From: a bacterium
GTDB lineage: Bacteria; Elusimicrobiota; Elusimicrobia; UBA1565; UBA9628
Assembly: GCA_021822495.1 (NCBI GenBank)
Contig: JAKAQO010000008.1
Coordinates: 1-64,000, forward strand
DNA length: 64,000 bases
Reading direction: 5' to 3'
The translations under genes were made by a program, and so were the position numbers. The notes under the pieces were generated by a model. That model saw nothing but the letters and a program-made list of their open reading frames with translations, searched no databases and was not told the DNA's origin. This document shows positions 1 to 9,935 of the stretch, piece after piece (the stretch's first letter is position 1; the number at the start of each line of letters is the position of its first letter).

Positions 1-1
1 T

Positions 2-157
2 CTCATCCTGACCCAAAACGCCTTGGGCGCTCAAAGCCGCATGAGCTACGACTCCTTCGGCCATCTCGCGAAAATCCAAGACCCCTTGGGAAATACGAGC
101 GCGTTTTCTTATGACTCAAACGGCGCCTGTACCCAGAGGCAAAAAAGTGACAGGTAA
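2..157 (+). pseudogene. RHS/YD-repeat protein, C-terminal fragment cut by a transposon
   Basis: An open frame runs in from the left window edge and stops at TAA 155-157. It encodes YD-repeat signatures (YDSFGHLAKIQDPLGN followed by YDSNG), the hallmark of RHS/YD-repeat wall-associated or polymorphic-toxin proteins. The last residues (QRQKSDR) appear to come from the end of the adjacent transposase element, so the gene was probably truncated inside its repeat region. No continuation of the RHS frame is seen on the far side of the transposase. The function of the intact gene (surface or toxin delivery) cannot be judged from this fragment. Confidence 0.6.
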
Positions 158-1150
158 AAAATATGAATAAACGAGCGCGAAAGAGGCAAGTTCGGGAGAA
201 TCGGAAGAAATTGTTCCTTGAGGCTTGGCATGAGGCCAAGGCCGAAGGCGTCTCTCTGTCCAGTTTTTGCCGCGATTACGGGCTATGCCGGAATAATTTC
301 TATCGCTGGCTTCGCGAGAAAGGAGAAGCGCTTAAGCCCTATCCCATTCGCCGCGTCGATCCCGCTCTCGCCGCGAAAGCGATCCGGATTCACCGCCGCT
401 ACCATGGAACTTGGAGCGGCGAAACAATCTCCCTGGCCCTTCGAGGCCGGATTAGCCCGTGGAGCGTCAGAAAAGCCGTTCGATCCTTGGAACCTAATGT
501 TAATGTCGGAAACTCCCGAGTCTCAACTCCCGTTTCCCATTCCGCGCGGCGATTTCCTCTATGGGCTACGGACTGGACCGAGTTCAAGATCGCGAGAAGC
601 AAGTTTTTCATCCTTCTCCTCATGGACGAGGCCTCGCGATTCTGGTTGGGGCACGAAATCCTCGCGCATTGCCCCAATTCGTTCGATGTCGCGCGTCTTC
701 TCGCTCAAGCTTTCGATCGTTACTCATCGCGGCCCTTGGCCGTCAAGTCGGATCGCGCCCAAGTTTTCAAAAGTTCGCCTTGGCTTGAGGAGCTTCGGAA
801 ACAAAAAGTCTTGCCGCGCCTGAGCCGTCCGCATTGTCCGACGGACCAAGCCGTCATCGAACGGGGAATTCGGGAGGTTAAGCAATGGCTTCGGGTTCTC
901 GCGCCGGAAAACCCGGAAGCCCTGCGCTCGGCGTTGGATGAGGGAATTTTCATGCTCAATTTTCTAAAGCCAAAAGTCGTCTTAAACGGGCAAACTCCGG
1001 CGGCGGCGTATTTTACGCCGCAGAAGCTCCAGGCCGAGCCGGAAAAAAGAATTTCACCCCCGACCGCTCCGCCGTTGTCAAGACCCAGAAGCGTCTAGGA
1101 CCCCTCTCGCTCCTTTCCGACTCTCGACGAGAAAATGTCCTTTTTTCTCG
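141..1150 (+). mobile_element. Insertion sequence with single-ORF DDE transposase
   Basis: The transposase gene is bracketed by a possible imperfect inverted repeat. On the left, AAAAAAGTGACA starts at 141; on the right, the reverse complement of 1136-1146 reads AAAAAAGGACA. The left copy lies exactly where the RHS frame loses its repeat character. The ends are inferred, and no clear target-site duplication was found. Confidence 0.4.
163..1098 (+). CDS. DDE (rve-type) transposase, IS3/IS481-like
   Basis: 311 residues. An N-terminal helix-turn-helix region (about 20-52, FCRDYGLCRNNFYRWL) precedes an integrase-core fold. The catalytic triad is visible as D137 (ATDWTEF), D197 (KSDRAQ) and E233 (IERGIREVKQW), giving the D-x35-E spacing of retroviral-type integrases. 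It would catalyse DNA strand transfer of its own element. Unlike many IS3 members it is one continuous frame with no programmed frameshift, which favours an IS481-like or single-ORF relative. It appears intact. Confidence 0.85.
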   Translation: MNKRARKRQVRENRKKLFLEAWHEAKAEGVSLSSFCRDYGLCRNNFYRWLREKGEALKPYPIRRVDPALAAKAIRIHRRYHGTWSGETISLALRGRISPWSVRKAVRSLEPNVNVGNSRVSTPVSHSARRFPLWATDWTEFKIARSKFFILLLMDEASRFWLGHEILAHCPNSFDVARLLAQAFDRYSSRPLAVKSDRAQVFKSSPWLEELRKQKVLPRLSRPHCPTDQAVIERGIREVKQWLRVLAPENPEALRSALDEGIFMLNFLKPKVVLNGQTPAAAYFTPQKLQAEPEKRISPPTAPPLSRPRSV

Positions 1151-1162
1151 CGCGCTCGGCGG

Positions 1163-1193
1163 CCGTCAGGATTCCGTCAGCATTGCCTATTAT
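1163..1193 (+). promoter_or_regulatory. Tandem 11-bp direct repeat plus -10 box (PhoB/OmpR-like)
   Basis: CCGTCAGGATT (1163-1173) is followed directly by CCGTCAGCATT (1174-1184), and TATTAT (1188-1193) follows. An 11-bp head-to-tail repeat overlapping the -35 region resembles PhoB/OmpR-family boxes. It lies 112 bp upstream of the rhodanese gene. This is a resemblance only. Confidence 0.35.
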
Positions 1194-1304
1194 CCTATCC
1201 CGTGAAAGAGGCGGGATGCATCTCTCTTAAAGAGCGGGCATCCGCCGTTTGGTCCGGGTGAATCATTCGAGCCGAGCCGCTAAATTCGTATTGGAGGCAT
1301 CGCA

Positions 1305-2057
1305 ATGCGAAAAATGCCGTCGGCAATCCGATTGGGAAAAACGGGGTGCGCCTCCGCGCTTTTTGCGTTCTTTCTTTTTTCCGCCCCAACCGTAAGCTTC
1401 GCCGGAGTCGCCGTCTCGACCATTTCGTGCGAGGCCCTGCGGCTGATGGAGTTTAAACAAACGCCGGGGCTTTCCGTCATCGACGTGCGTTTGCCGCCCG
1501 ATTTCGACAAATCCCACGTCCAAGGGGCTCGGAATATCCCGAAAGCGGCGCTCGCCTCCGCCGGGCTCCCCAAAAGCGGCCTCCTCGTTCTTTATTGCGG
1601 TTCGGCCTCCTGCCCGCTAAGCCACATGGCGGCCGAGACCTTGATGGCGGACGGCTATCAGAATGTCTCGGTTTTAGACGGCGGGCTCGCGGCTTGGAGC
1701 GGGAAGGGATATCCCACCCAAACCTCGTCCGCGCCCAAGCGCATTAAAATCAAGCATACCTCTCAAAGGGAAGTCCGGGCTGAAGTCCTCTCAAAGCGGG
1801 CGTTCATCATCGACCTTCGTCAAGCCACGGGATATCGAGCCGGGCATATTCCCGGCGCCGTCAATATCCCCTTGGAAAATTTGCCGCAAAACCTCTCTGA
1901 AATCCCGCGCGGCGCCACGGTCTTGGTCTACGATCTTGTCCAGTCCCGAATGAGAGAGGGAGTTCAAGAGCTGAAGAAAGCCGGAATCAAGGCGCGGGAA
2001 CTTTCCGGCGGGTTCGCGGCCTGGGTCAGGGGGAAAAACTCGGTGGAGGTCAAGTAA
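1305..2057 (+). CDS. Exported tandem rhodanese-domain protein
   Basis: 250 residues with a signal peptide (about 1-33, ending SFA-G), so probably periplasmic. Two rhodanese (sulfurtransferase) domains span about 38-137 and 148-250. Domain 1 keeps an active-site cysteine, C98 in the loop YCGSASC. In domain 2 the equivalent loop reads YDLVQSR, so the cysteine is replaced by Asp210 and that domain should be catalytically dead. This is the usual inactive/active pairing of tandem rhodaneses, but here the active copy is N-terminal. GGAG about 12 bases upstream supports the ATG. The stop codon overlaps the next gene's start (TAATG), so the two are probably co-transcribed. The sulfur acceptor is unknown. 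Confidence 0.85.
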   Translation: MRKMPSAIRLGKTGCASALFAFFLFSAPTVSFAGVAVSTISCEALRLMEFKQTPGLSVIDVRLPPDFDKSHVQGARNIPKAALASAGLPKSGLLVLYCGSASCPLSHMAAETLMADGYQNVSVLDGGLAAWSGKGYPTQTSSAPKRIKIKHTSQREVRAEVLSKRAFIIDLRQATGYRAGHIPGAVNIPLENLPQNLSEIPRGATVLVYDLVQSRMREGVQELKKAGIKARELSGGFAAWVRGKNSVEVK

Positions 2058-5000
2058 TGGGGGAAAGGCCGCGCGGACATTTCGCGTCAAGATGGGGGCT
2101 TTTCATTCTCGCTTTCCTCCTTCTTCTCACGCGCGAAGTCTCGGCCCAGAACGTTTGCGCCATCGTCAAACTTCAAATATCGCAAAAGGCGACCCTGGAG
2201 CGGGAGGCCTTCAACGCCGATCTCGACATCTCAAACAACATTCCCAATCAGCCGCTGACGAATCTCAAGGTCCAGATATTCATCAATGACGCGAACGGGA
2301 ACCCGGCGGACAATCTCTTTTTCGTCGCGGTCAGTTCCTTAAGCGGAACCAACGCCGTGGATGGAACGGGCGTCATCCAATCCTCAAGCTCCGCCAACAT
2401 CAGCTGGCTCATCATTCCCTCGACCGGAGCGGGAGGAACGCTTCCCCAGGGGTTGAATTATTCGGTCTCGGCCATGATGAGTTCCGTCTCCAATGGAACG
2501 CCTCAAACTCTCAATACTTTTCCCGCGACCATCACGGTCTTGCCCCAGCCGGCTCTTGATCTTGAATACGCCATTCCCTTTGAAGTATTTGGAGAGGAAC
2601 CGCTGCTGTTGCCCAATATCGTCACGCCGATAATTCCGTTTCCCTTGGCCGTCCGAGTCTTGAATGTCGGCTACGGGCCGGCGAACAATTTCCAAATTCA
2701 ATCCGCGCAACCGGAAATCGTGGATAATAAGCAAGGATTGGCCGTCAGTTTCAACCTGTTGGGGACCAATGTCGGCGGAATAACCGCGCCCAATTCGCTT
2801 CTCGTCAATTTTGGAAATATCCCGCCCGGGGGAGCCGCGCAGGCGTCCTGGATTATGTCGGCAAGCCTTTCCGGGCAATTCATTAGTTTTACTTCGACCT
2901 TCACCCATGCGGCCGCCTTGGGAGGACAACTGACTTCCCTCATCCAAAACATCTCCAATTACACGCTTCTCAGCCAGGTCCAGGTGGATGTTCCAATCAT
3001 GGACCCCAGCCCCGATTTTCTGGTCAACACCAACTTCGATCGGCAATCCATGGGAGCGCTTTTGGACTCCGGCGTCCAGCCTCCCGCCAATTTAATCCTT
3101 GAATCGGATTATCAAACCCCGATTCAAGTCACGGAAGTTCCCGGAAGCATTTCTGGAATCTTGGGCGGCTCCAGCGCGAGCCTGAACTTTTCTTTTACCG
3201 AGGCCGTCAGTTCCGGCGTATGGGTCCACAGCTACGCGCCTTTTCCCTACGGAAACAGCCAAGACGGCGCCAGCCCGGCCATCGCCTCGGCCATTCGCTC
3301 GGACGGCAAGAAAATAAACCCTCAAAACGTCTGGGTTTCCAAGCACTTCATCAAAAGTTCCCTCAAGTATATTTTCTGGCTTAACGTTTTGGATTTCACA
3401 TCTTCCGCGGCGACTTATGTAATTAATTTTAGTTCAGCCAATCTCGATCTTCCGCCGGGAGCGGTTAATAATTTATCCGCGCAAACCGACGCGACGGAAG
3501 GAGGCGCGATCAGCCTCGGCTGGACGGCCCCGGGAGACGATGGATTTGTCGGAAACATGTTGGGCGCGAGTTATTTCATCGAATCCAGCCTCAGTTCCAC
3601 GACCGCGTTCGCTCCCGGAGCCGCGCAAATTCATTTCGCGACCAACACGATCGCGAACTCCACCCAGTCCTATCTCTTATCGGGCCTGGTCGGAAATGCG
3701 ACTAATTATCTCGTTTTGTGGACCCAGGACCCGGGCGGAAATATGTCGGCGCTTTCAAATGAGGCCACGGCTTATACGCTCCCGAATCCGCCAAATTCCC
3801 TTGTCATCTCAAGCAGAACCAACAACGCCTTGAGCGTGAATTGGGCTATAGGCGACAATTCGCTTCCCATCGCCTATCAGGTTCTGGCGGCAACCGCGCC
3901 CTTCGGCCTTGCCGTATCCTCAAGCCCATTCTTGGACTCCTTCCACAGCAGCTTCACCTTCACCGGTCTTCTGCCGGGAACGACTTATTTCATTTTGGGT
4001 CTGGCCGAAAACCCCTTGACCGGCGTTTCCTCTCCTTTAATCGTCCTAGGCTCCACGGAGACCATTTTGCCGCGTGATATCGAACCTCCGCGCACCAGCC
4101 TCCTTATCAGCTCCCCATCTTTCGCGGGGCCGGAAACGATTCCGTCGTCAATGACCTTCGTGACCAGTCAAACGACGATGACTTTATCTTCGATTGACGA
4201 TCTTTTGTCTACCGGCGACGCCGTGGGGCTTGGCGTTGCCTTGACGGAACTCCAAATCGACCAAAGCACGCCGACCATTTTCACCGATACCGCTCCCGGC
4301 GTGGGGAAAATTTTTGTCTCGACCTTTAATCTCGCCGGTTTTTCGGACGGGCTTCACACTCTTCGCTATTTCTCAAAAGATATCGTCGGAAACGTCGAGG
4401 CCGTTCATGTCGCGACCGTCGCCGTGGACAATACCCCGCCCGCGACCAGTCTCGTTTTCCTAAACGGCTTTTCCCATGCCGTCTCGACCTTGACCTACGT
4501 GTCTTCCTCAAGCTTCTTCAGCTTTTCTGCCGTCGATCCCGTCATCAACGGCGTCGCCTCGGGACTCGCCTTAACCCAATACCGCGTCGATCCCTCGACC
4601 TTCCCGCCCACGCCATTCGAGGATTTCATTTCTTCTTTCAGCTTGCCGCCCGGGCTTCATGAAATTGATTTCCGCAGTCAAGACAACGTGGGAAATATCG
4701 AGCCGATTCATCAGAACTTCGTCTTTGTCGACACCTCGCCGCCTTCCATTAATATCACCGCGCCTTCCTCTGGAACCTACGCCGCGACTCTCAGCACGAT
4801 CACGGTCCTCTTCTCGGTCTTAGACCCCTATGATCCCAGCCCCGTTTCAACCGCCACCCTGGTCGAGCTCTCGCACTTGGGAGGACCCATCTCGGGTTCG
4901 ACCGAGGCCTTTGTCGTCAACGGCGAGACCATTGCGCCCGCAAGTCTCGATCAGGGAGTTTGGGAACTTCAGGTAACGGCCTTTGATTTCGTCCATAACA

Positions 5001-8000
5001 GTTCTAGTTCCGCGGGCGTGCCCTTCAGGGTACTCCACGATATCGAGCCCCCGCGAACCAGCCTCCTCATCAGCTCGCCCTCTTTTGCGGGCGCGGGAAC
5101 GATTCCGTCTTCAATGACCTTCGTGACCAGTCAAACGACCATGACCTTGTCCTCTATTGACGATCTTTTGTCTACCGGCGATGCCGTGGGGCTTGGCGTC
5201 GCGTTCCAAAGCCTCTCTATTGACGGTTCGACTCCCACGATTTTCACTGATACAGTTCCCGGCGTGGGAAAAATTTTTAATTCGACCTTTAATCTCGCGG
5301 GTTATTCCGACGGCCTCCATGTCCTCCGCTATTTCTCGGAAGATATCGTCGGAAATGTCGAGGCCGTTCATATCGCGACCATCGCCGTGGACAATACCCC
5401 GCCCGTGACGAAACTGGGCTTTAGCGGCGGGACTCAGTTCTCGACTCCCTCGGTTTCAGGCGTCTACGCTTCCTCTTCAAGCTTTATCGTCCTGTCGGCC
5501 ACCGATCCCATCGTCAACGGCGTCGCCTCGGGAGTCGCTTTTACGCGCTATTCCGATAACGGAAATGCCTTTCAAATCTACTCCTCTTCCTTTGCTTTGC
5601 CCGGCGGCGCGCATCTTTTGAGTGATCAAAGCCAGGACAACGTGGAAAATCTCGAAGCCTTGGAAAATACGAACATCCTCGTTGACACCTCTCCGCCCGT
5701 AACCACAATTTCCATCGGATCCCCGACCTACACAAGTCCCTCGGGAACCCTCTATGTCTCGACTGAGGCCCCGATTTCCTTAAGCGCCGTGGATCCTCTC
5801 ATTCCGCAAATCAGCACGGCCCTTCCCGCTTTCCCGGGTTCGGGCGTCCTTCTCACTCAAATCGCCCTGGACACGAACGTTTTCTCGGTCTATTCGGGAA
5901 GCTTCACGCTCGCCGAGGGAATCCATACGATTCTCTACCGCTCCGTGGATGAGGTCGGAAATGTCGAGGCGACGCATCAAATCCAGATCGAGTCGGACGG
6001 AACTCCGCCCGTTTCGTCTTTGTCCATCGGTTCTCCGCAATTTGCGCTGTCCTCCACCACTCTCTTAGTCAGTTCCATCACGCCTTTCGTGATCGTCTCA
6101 ACCGATCCCGTCTCAAACGGTGTCGCCTCGGGAGTCAAAAATTCATTCTTTAAAGTTTCGATTGGAACCTTCGCCATCGCGGGTTCGAGTTTTACGGTTT
6201 ACTCGGGGAGCTTCACGTTGTCTCCGCCGGACGGGTCTCAAACCATTTCCTTTTATAGCGTGGACGAAGTTTTAAACGCCGAAGTCATGAAAAGCTCAAC
6301 CGTCATTTTGGACTCGACCCCGCCGAGCCTGGCCCTTCTTTCCCCGGCTTCCTGCGAACAGGGAATCTGCCGCGTCCTTAAGGGAAAGTTCCCGGTCCTG
6401 GGCTCGGTCTATGATCTTTATCTCGCAAGCTGGACATTGTCCTTTGCTCCGGGTCAAAACGCCGTTTCGGGATTTACTCAAATTTCATCAGGAACGCTCG
6501 CCGTCAGTTCCGGGACCCTGGGAACCTGGGACACGACGGCTTTGACTGGCTGGCAGACCCTGAGCCTCTCGGCCTCGGATTTGGTCCAGAATATGAGCGC
6601 GATTCAAATCAACGTCTTTATCGGCGATCCGGGGGAATTAATGATTTTGGGAAACGACGACGTCTTTAACCTCCCCGAGGGCGTCGCCGCCGCCGAATCC
6701 GGAAACATCTACGTCGCCGATACCAACGCGGATCGAATCGAGGTCTTTTCCTCGACCGGCGCCGAATTGACCGGCTTTGGGGTTCGCCCTCCAGAATTCC
6801 CGGGAGAAATTCCGCCACCTGAACCCGCTCCCAATGGAGCTCCGCCGCAAGATAGCTTGGGAGATCAAGACGATCAGGTCTCGACCATGACCCTGACCCT
6901 CAATAAGCCCTCGGGGCTGGCCCTCGATTCATCGGGATATGTCTACATCGCCGATACGAACGACGACCGCGTCGTCAAGGTTTCGAGCTCGGGACAAATC
7001 CTCCTGGCCTTGGGAAAAGAACATTCCGGAAAAGACGGAAGAGTCTTTTTCAGCCCCGGATCGGGGCCGGGAGAGTTCAATAAGCCCTCCGGCGTCGCCG
7101 TCGACAGCTCGGGAAATATCTATGTCTCGGACACCGAAAACGGCCGGATTCAAATTTTTAGCTCCACGGGAAGTTTTGAGACCGCCTTTAATTTGCCGGC
7201 GACGCCAAGAGGGGAGAACGAAAAGGACAAGCCCCCAAAAGGACCAGGCGGGCGCGGACCGGATAATCGCCAGCAAGATATTGGAACTCCCTTCGGCATT
7301 GCCTTGGACGGTTTAGGACGCATTTACGTCGCCGACCCCAAGGGCGGGCGCGCTCTCGTCTTTAGCTCAACCGGACAGATTTTGCTTGATATTCCCATCG
7401 CGACGCGCCGGAAGCGGAACGAAAAAAATCCGCCGCCTTCCGTTTTTCCCGGACTTTCCAGTCGCGAGCGCGGAGAGCCCTTCGGCATCGCCGTTTCGAC
7501 GGGAGGAGATTGCCTGCTGGTCTCGGACCGAAAATCGAACCGAATCCTTAAATTCGACGATCTCGGCGCGCAAACGCTTAAATTCGGAAAATTCGGCCAA
7601 ATTCCGGATAATACAAAGCCGCCCCAAAAAATCGTCTTTCACAAACCGATGGGACTGGCCCTGGACTCTTCCGGCGCTCTTTATGTCGCGGATCGGGATA
7701 ACGACCGCATCGAAAAATTCAGCCTGCCGACGGCCACGCCGACCATTATCACGCCGCCTCCGGGACCCGAGGACGATGAAATCGCGCGCGGCGTCGTGGA
7801 TAAGGACCTGGGCGGAAAAATCAGCCGTCCGGATTTTTCAAGCGTCCAATTCTCACCGGGAGCTCTTCTCCATGATCTCCAAGTCAAGGTCTCAAGCGTC
7901 ACCGCCGCAAATCTGCCGCAACTCGACGCCATGGCCAAGGCCGCTCAAACCTCCGGCCTGACGCCCGCCTACGCCCCCGTCGATTTCGGACCCGAGGGAA

Positions 8001-8563
8001 CCGTCTTTCAAGCCTCGGTGACGCTGACCATTCCTTACAACCCCGCCATGCTCGCCAATGCGGGAATCTCAGACGACGATCTCAAAATACGCTGGTGGAA
8101 TCCGGTTCAACAAGCCTGGCAAGACCTGGATTCGAGCGTGGATAAAACCAATCACTTGGTCACGGCCCAGACGGGGCATTTCTCGCTTTATCAAGTTTTA
8201 GCGGGGACAAGCTCAACGAGAAGTTTGAACCCCTTGAGCGCCCCGACGGCGTTTCAATTCGTCGACCTCTACGCCTTTCCCAATCCCGCCAAGGGGCAAT
8301 TCCCCGATATCCGCGTCCAGGTGGGGCTGGCCGATTCGGTCGATCTCCACATCTACGACATTTCTGGGCGATTGATTAAAACCGCGACCTTGACTAATCC
8401 CGTTCAACTCGACGACGGAAACGGCAAGGGGCTTCAATACACTTTTGATTATCTCTGGAACACAAGCTCGATCGGATCGGGAGTCTACATCTACGCAATA
8501 ACGGCTCACAAAGCGGGATACTCCAATATTAGCCGGACCAAAAAAGTGGCGGTGATAAGATGA
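2057..8563 (+). CDS. Giant secreted multidomain surface protein with FlgD/T9SS-like C-terminal domain
   Basis: 2168 residues, signal peptide about 1-30 (ending VSAQ). After an N-terminal beta-rich region (about 30-470) come fibronectin-III-like domains (about 475-680). A run of OmpL47/Ig-like repeats (about 690-1480) carries recurring signatures such as YRSVDEVGNVEA and DNTPP. At least five NHL-type beta-propeller repeats (about 1525-1900, for example IYVADTNADRI) follow, then a ZU5-like beta region (about 1920-2050). The C-terminal domain (about 2070-2168) begins LYAFPNPAKG and contains YDISGRLI and SGVYIY, as in FlgD-like or type A sorting domains. Two segments starting near 4076 and 5039 are about 360-bp near-duplicates. 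The gene overlaps the rhodanese stop and is followed by a PorV-like gene, consistent with an exported, surface-anchored protein. Its ligand is unknown. Confidence 0.8.
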   Translation: MGERPRGHFASRWGLFILAFLLLLTREVSAQNVCAIVKLQISQKATLEREAFNADLDISNNIPNQPLTNLKVQIFINDANGNPADNLFFVAVSSLSGTNAVDGTGVIQSSSSANISWLIIPSTGAGGTLPQGLNYSVSAMMSSVSNGTPQTLNTFPATITVLPQPALDLEYAIPFEVFGEEPLLLPNIVTPIIPFPLAVRVLNVGYGPANNFQIQSAQPEIVDNKQGLAVSFNLLGTNVGGITAPNSLLVNFGNIPPGGAAQASWIMSASLSGQFISFTSTFTHAAALGGQLTSLIQNISNYTLLSQVQVDVPIMDPSPDFLVNTNFDRQSMGALLDSGVQPPANLILESDYQTPIQVTEVPGSISGILGGSSASLNFSFTEAVSSGVWVHSYAPFPYGNSQDGASPAIASAIRSDGKKINPQNVWVSKHFIKSSLKYIFWLNVLDFTSSAATYVINFSSANLDLPPGAVNNLSAQTDATEGGAISLGWTAPGDDGFVGNMLGASYFIESSLSSTTAFAPGAAQIHFATNTIANSTQSYLLSGLVGNATNYLVLWTQDPGGNMSALSNEATAYTLPNPPNSLVISSRTNNALSVNWAIGDNSLPIAYQVLAATAPFGLAVSSSPFLDSFHSSFTFTGLLPGTTYFILGLAENPLTGVSSPLIVLGSTETILPRDIEPPRTSLLISSPSFAGPETIPSSMTFVTSQTTMTLSSIDDLLSTGDAVGLGVALTELQIDQSTPTIFTDTAPGVGKIFVSTFNLAGFSDGLHTLRYFSKDIVGNVEAVHVATVAVDNTPPATSLVFLNGFSHAVSTLTYVSSSSFFSFSAVDPVINGVASGLALTQYRVDPSTFPPTPFEDFISSFSLPPGLHEIDFRSQDNVGNIEPIHQNFVFVDTSPPSINITAPSSGTYAATLSTITVLFSVLDPYDPSPVSTATLVELSHLGGPISGSTEAFVVNGETIAPASLDQGVWELQVTAFDFVHNSSSSAGVPFRVLHDIEPPRTSLLISSPSFAGAGTIPSSMTFVTSQTTMTLSSIDDLLSTGDAVGLGVAFQSLSIDGSTPTIFTDTVPGVGKIFNSTFNLAGYSDGLHVLRYFSEDIVGNVEAVHIATIAVDNTPPVTKLGFSGGTQFSTPSVSGVYASSSSFIVLSATDPIVNGVASGVAFTRYSDNGNAFQIYSSSFALPGGAHLLSDQSQDNVENLEALENTNILVDTSPPVTTISIGSPTYTSPSGTLYVSTEAPISLSAVDPLIPQISTALPAFPGSGVLLTQIALDTNVFSVYSGSFTLAEGIHTILYRSVDEVGNVEATHQIQIESDGTPPVSSLSIGSPQFALSSTTLLVSSITPFVIVSTDPVSNGVASGVKNSFFKVSIGTFAIAGSSFTVYSGSFTLSPPDGSQTISFYSVDEVLNAEVMKSSTVILDSTPPSLALLSPASCEQGICRVLKGKFPVLGSVYDLYLASWTLSFAPGQNAVSGFTQISSGTLAVSSGTLGTWDTTALTGWQTLSLSASDLVQNMSAIQINVFIGDPGELMILGNDDVFNLPEGVAAAESGNIYVADTNADRIEVFSSTGAELTGFGVRPPEFPGEIPPPEPAPNGAPPQDSLGDQDDQVSTMTLTLNKPSGLALDSSGYVYIADTNDDRVVKVSSSGQILLALGKEHSGKDGRVFFSPGSGPGEFNKPSGVAVDSSGNIYVSDTENGRIQIFSSTGSFETAFNLPATPRGENEKDKPPKGPGGRGPDNRQQDIGTPFGIALDGLGRIYVADPKGGRALVFSSTGQILLDIPIATRRKRNEKNPPPSVFPGLSSRERGEPFGIAVSTGGDCLLVSDRKSNRILKFDDLGAQTLKFGKFGQIPDNTKPPQKIVFHKPMGLALDSSGALYVADRDNDRIEKFSLPTATPTIITPPPGPEDDEIARGVVDKDLGGKISRPDFSSVQFSPGALLHDLQVKVSSVTAANLPQLDAMAKAAQTSGLTPAYAPVDFGPEGTVFQASVTLTIPYNPAMLANAGISDDDLKIRWWNPVQQAWQDLDSSVDKTNHLVTAQTGHFSLYQVLAGTSSTRSLNPLSAPTAFQFVDLYAFPNPAKGQFPDIRVQVGLADSVDLHIYDISGRLIKTATLTNPVQLDDGNGKGLQYTFDYLWNTSSIGSGVYIYAITAHKAGYSNISRTKKVAVIR

Positions 8564-8609
8564 GAGAAGAGGGGAATGAAGGATGAGGGTTGAGGAAAGA
8601 GGACAAAGA

Positions 8610-9578
8610 ATGGAAACACAACGGGAACCGGGCGTTTGTCTCCGCGGTTTTGCCCTGAGCGTTTTTTTCCTCCTTCAACCTTATTTCCTCACATCTCTTT
8701 TCGCCGATGAAACCGCCGCCTTCCTTAAAATCGGCGTCGGAGCCCGGGCCGTCGGCATGGGCGGCGCCTTTACCGCCGTCTCGGGAGACGTCAATTCCCT
8801 CTTCTGGAATCCGGCGGGCCTCGCTGATCTTAAACAATCTCAACTGGGAGCGATGAGCTCGGTTTTAGCGGCGGATACCAATCTCAATACCTTGGGCTAT
8901 GCCCAGCCGACCAAATACGGAACCTTCGGCGCTTCGGCTTTGTATTTGGATCAAGGCCCCTTGGACGGCCGCAACGCCTCCGCCCAACCCACCGGAAATT
9001 TTAACGCCTCGGACTTCGCCGGAAGCGTCGCCTACGCCAATAAATTCGGGAAACATTTGAGGCTCGGGACGAACTTGAAATACATCCATAGCTCGATTGC
9101 GGCGGATGCCGGAGAAGATTTCGCCCTGGACGCGGGCGCGCTTTATGATTTTGGGAAACTCGGGCCGGGAACGCCGGTCTTGGGCGCAATGGTCCAAAAT
9201 CTCGGGCCTAAAATGTCCATGGGCGGCGGCGCGGCCTCTTATCTTCCGACGACGCTGGCCACGGGACTCAGCTACCGCTGGAGGGGACTCCTGGCGGACA
9301 TTGATTACAAATCCATGCCCTATGCCCCGGCCTCCGAGGTGGACGCGGGACTTGAGTTTCGACCGATAGAGCTGATTGCCCTTAGGGCCGGTTATGATCG
9401 CTCAACTTTTTCGGAGCCCCTTCTTCTTAACGGCTCCGGCGGCATTGATGTCGCGGCTTTGAACGGTTTCTCCTTTGGAACCGGGCTTCGCTTGGACGGC
9501 TTTGATTTCGACTATTCATTCACCCCGCAGGGGGAGCTCGGCGACGCTCAGCGGTTTAGTTTAACGGCGAGGTTTTGA
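8610..9578 (+). CDS. PorV/PorQ-like (UPF0164) outer-membrane protein
   Basis: About 322 residues with a signal peptide ending near LFADE. The conserved N-terminal block GARAVGMGGAFTAVSGD...LFWNPAGLA is the signature of the PorV/PorQ UPF0164 family, and the rest is alternating beta strand suited to a FadL-like 14-strand barrel. In Bacteroidota, PorV shuttles cargo bearing a C-terminal sorting domain to the surface. The upstream gene encodes just such a protein, so a cargo/shuttle pairing is inferred. I chose ATG 8610 over 8583 because AGAGGA precedes it at good spacing and it leaves a cleaner signal peptide. Confidence 0.85.
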   Translation: METQREPGVCLRGFALSVFFLLQPYFLTSLFADETAAFLKIGVGARAVGMGGAFTAVSGDVNSLFWNPAGLADLKQSQLGAMSSVLAADTNLNTLGYAQPTKYGTFGASALYLDQGPLDGRNASAQPTGNFNASDFAGSVAYANKFGKHLRLGTNLKYIHSSIAADAGEDFALDAGALYDFGKLGPGTPVLGAMVQNLGPKMSMGGGAASYLPTTLATGLSYRWRGLLADIDYKSMPYAPASEVDAGLEFRPIELIALRAGYDRSTFSEPLLLNGSGGIDVAALNGFSFGTGLRLDGFDFDYSFTPQGELGDAQRFSLTARF

Positions 9579-9602
9579 ATGAATTCAAATGAGGGGGTAT
9601 CT

Positions 9603-9917
9603 ATGAGAATAAATCAATACGCCTTCTGCCTCGTACAGTTGTTCTTCTTGGCCTTCACTGCTTTTCCAGTGCGGGCGTCACCATCGCCCTATAACATGGT
9701 AAAGATGACTATCACAAGAACCGTCGATACTGGCAAAATTATCACCAAAACTACAATTGACACCGAAGATATTATCGCGGTCTTTGCTGGCACGGTTTCA
9801 CTGATTTTCGCGATCGGGATGTACAAAAAAAGAATTCCAATCAATAAGTTGACTATCGGCGTGCTTGGTTCTTCTGGAGTTGGTATTGTCATAGAAGCGC
9901 TACGTAGAATAAAATAA
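9603..9917 (+). CDS. Small membrane protein of unknown function
   Basis: 104 residues from ATG 9603, which has a strong GAGGGGG ribosome-binding site; the upstream ATG at 9579 lacks one. It has a likely signal peptide or first membrane segment (residues 5-24) and a second hydrophobic helix around AVFAGTVSLIFAIGMY, followed by a Lys/Arg-rich tail. I do not recognise the family. It is the first gene of an AT-richer four-gene cassette, 18 bases before the membrane lipase, and may form a complex with it. Confidence 0.65.
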   Translation: MRINQYAFCLVQLFFLAFTAFPVRASPSPYNMVKMTITRTVDTGKIITKTTIDTEDIIAVFAGTVSLIFAIGMYKKRIPINKLTIGVLGSSGVGIVIEALRRIK

Positions 9918-9935
9918 CGCGAAGGGGCTGAGAAT

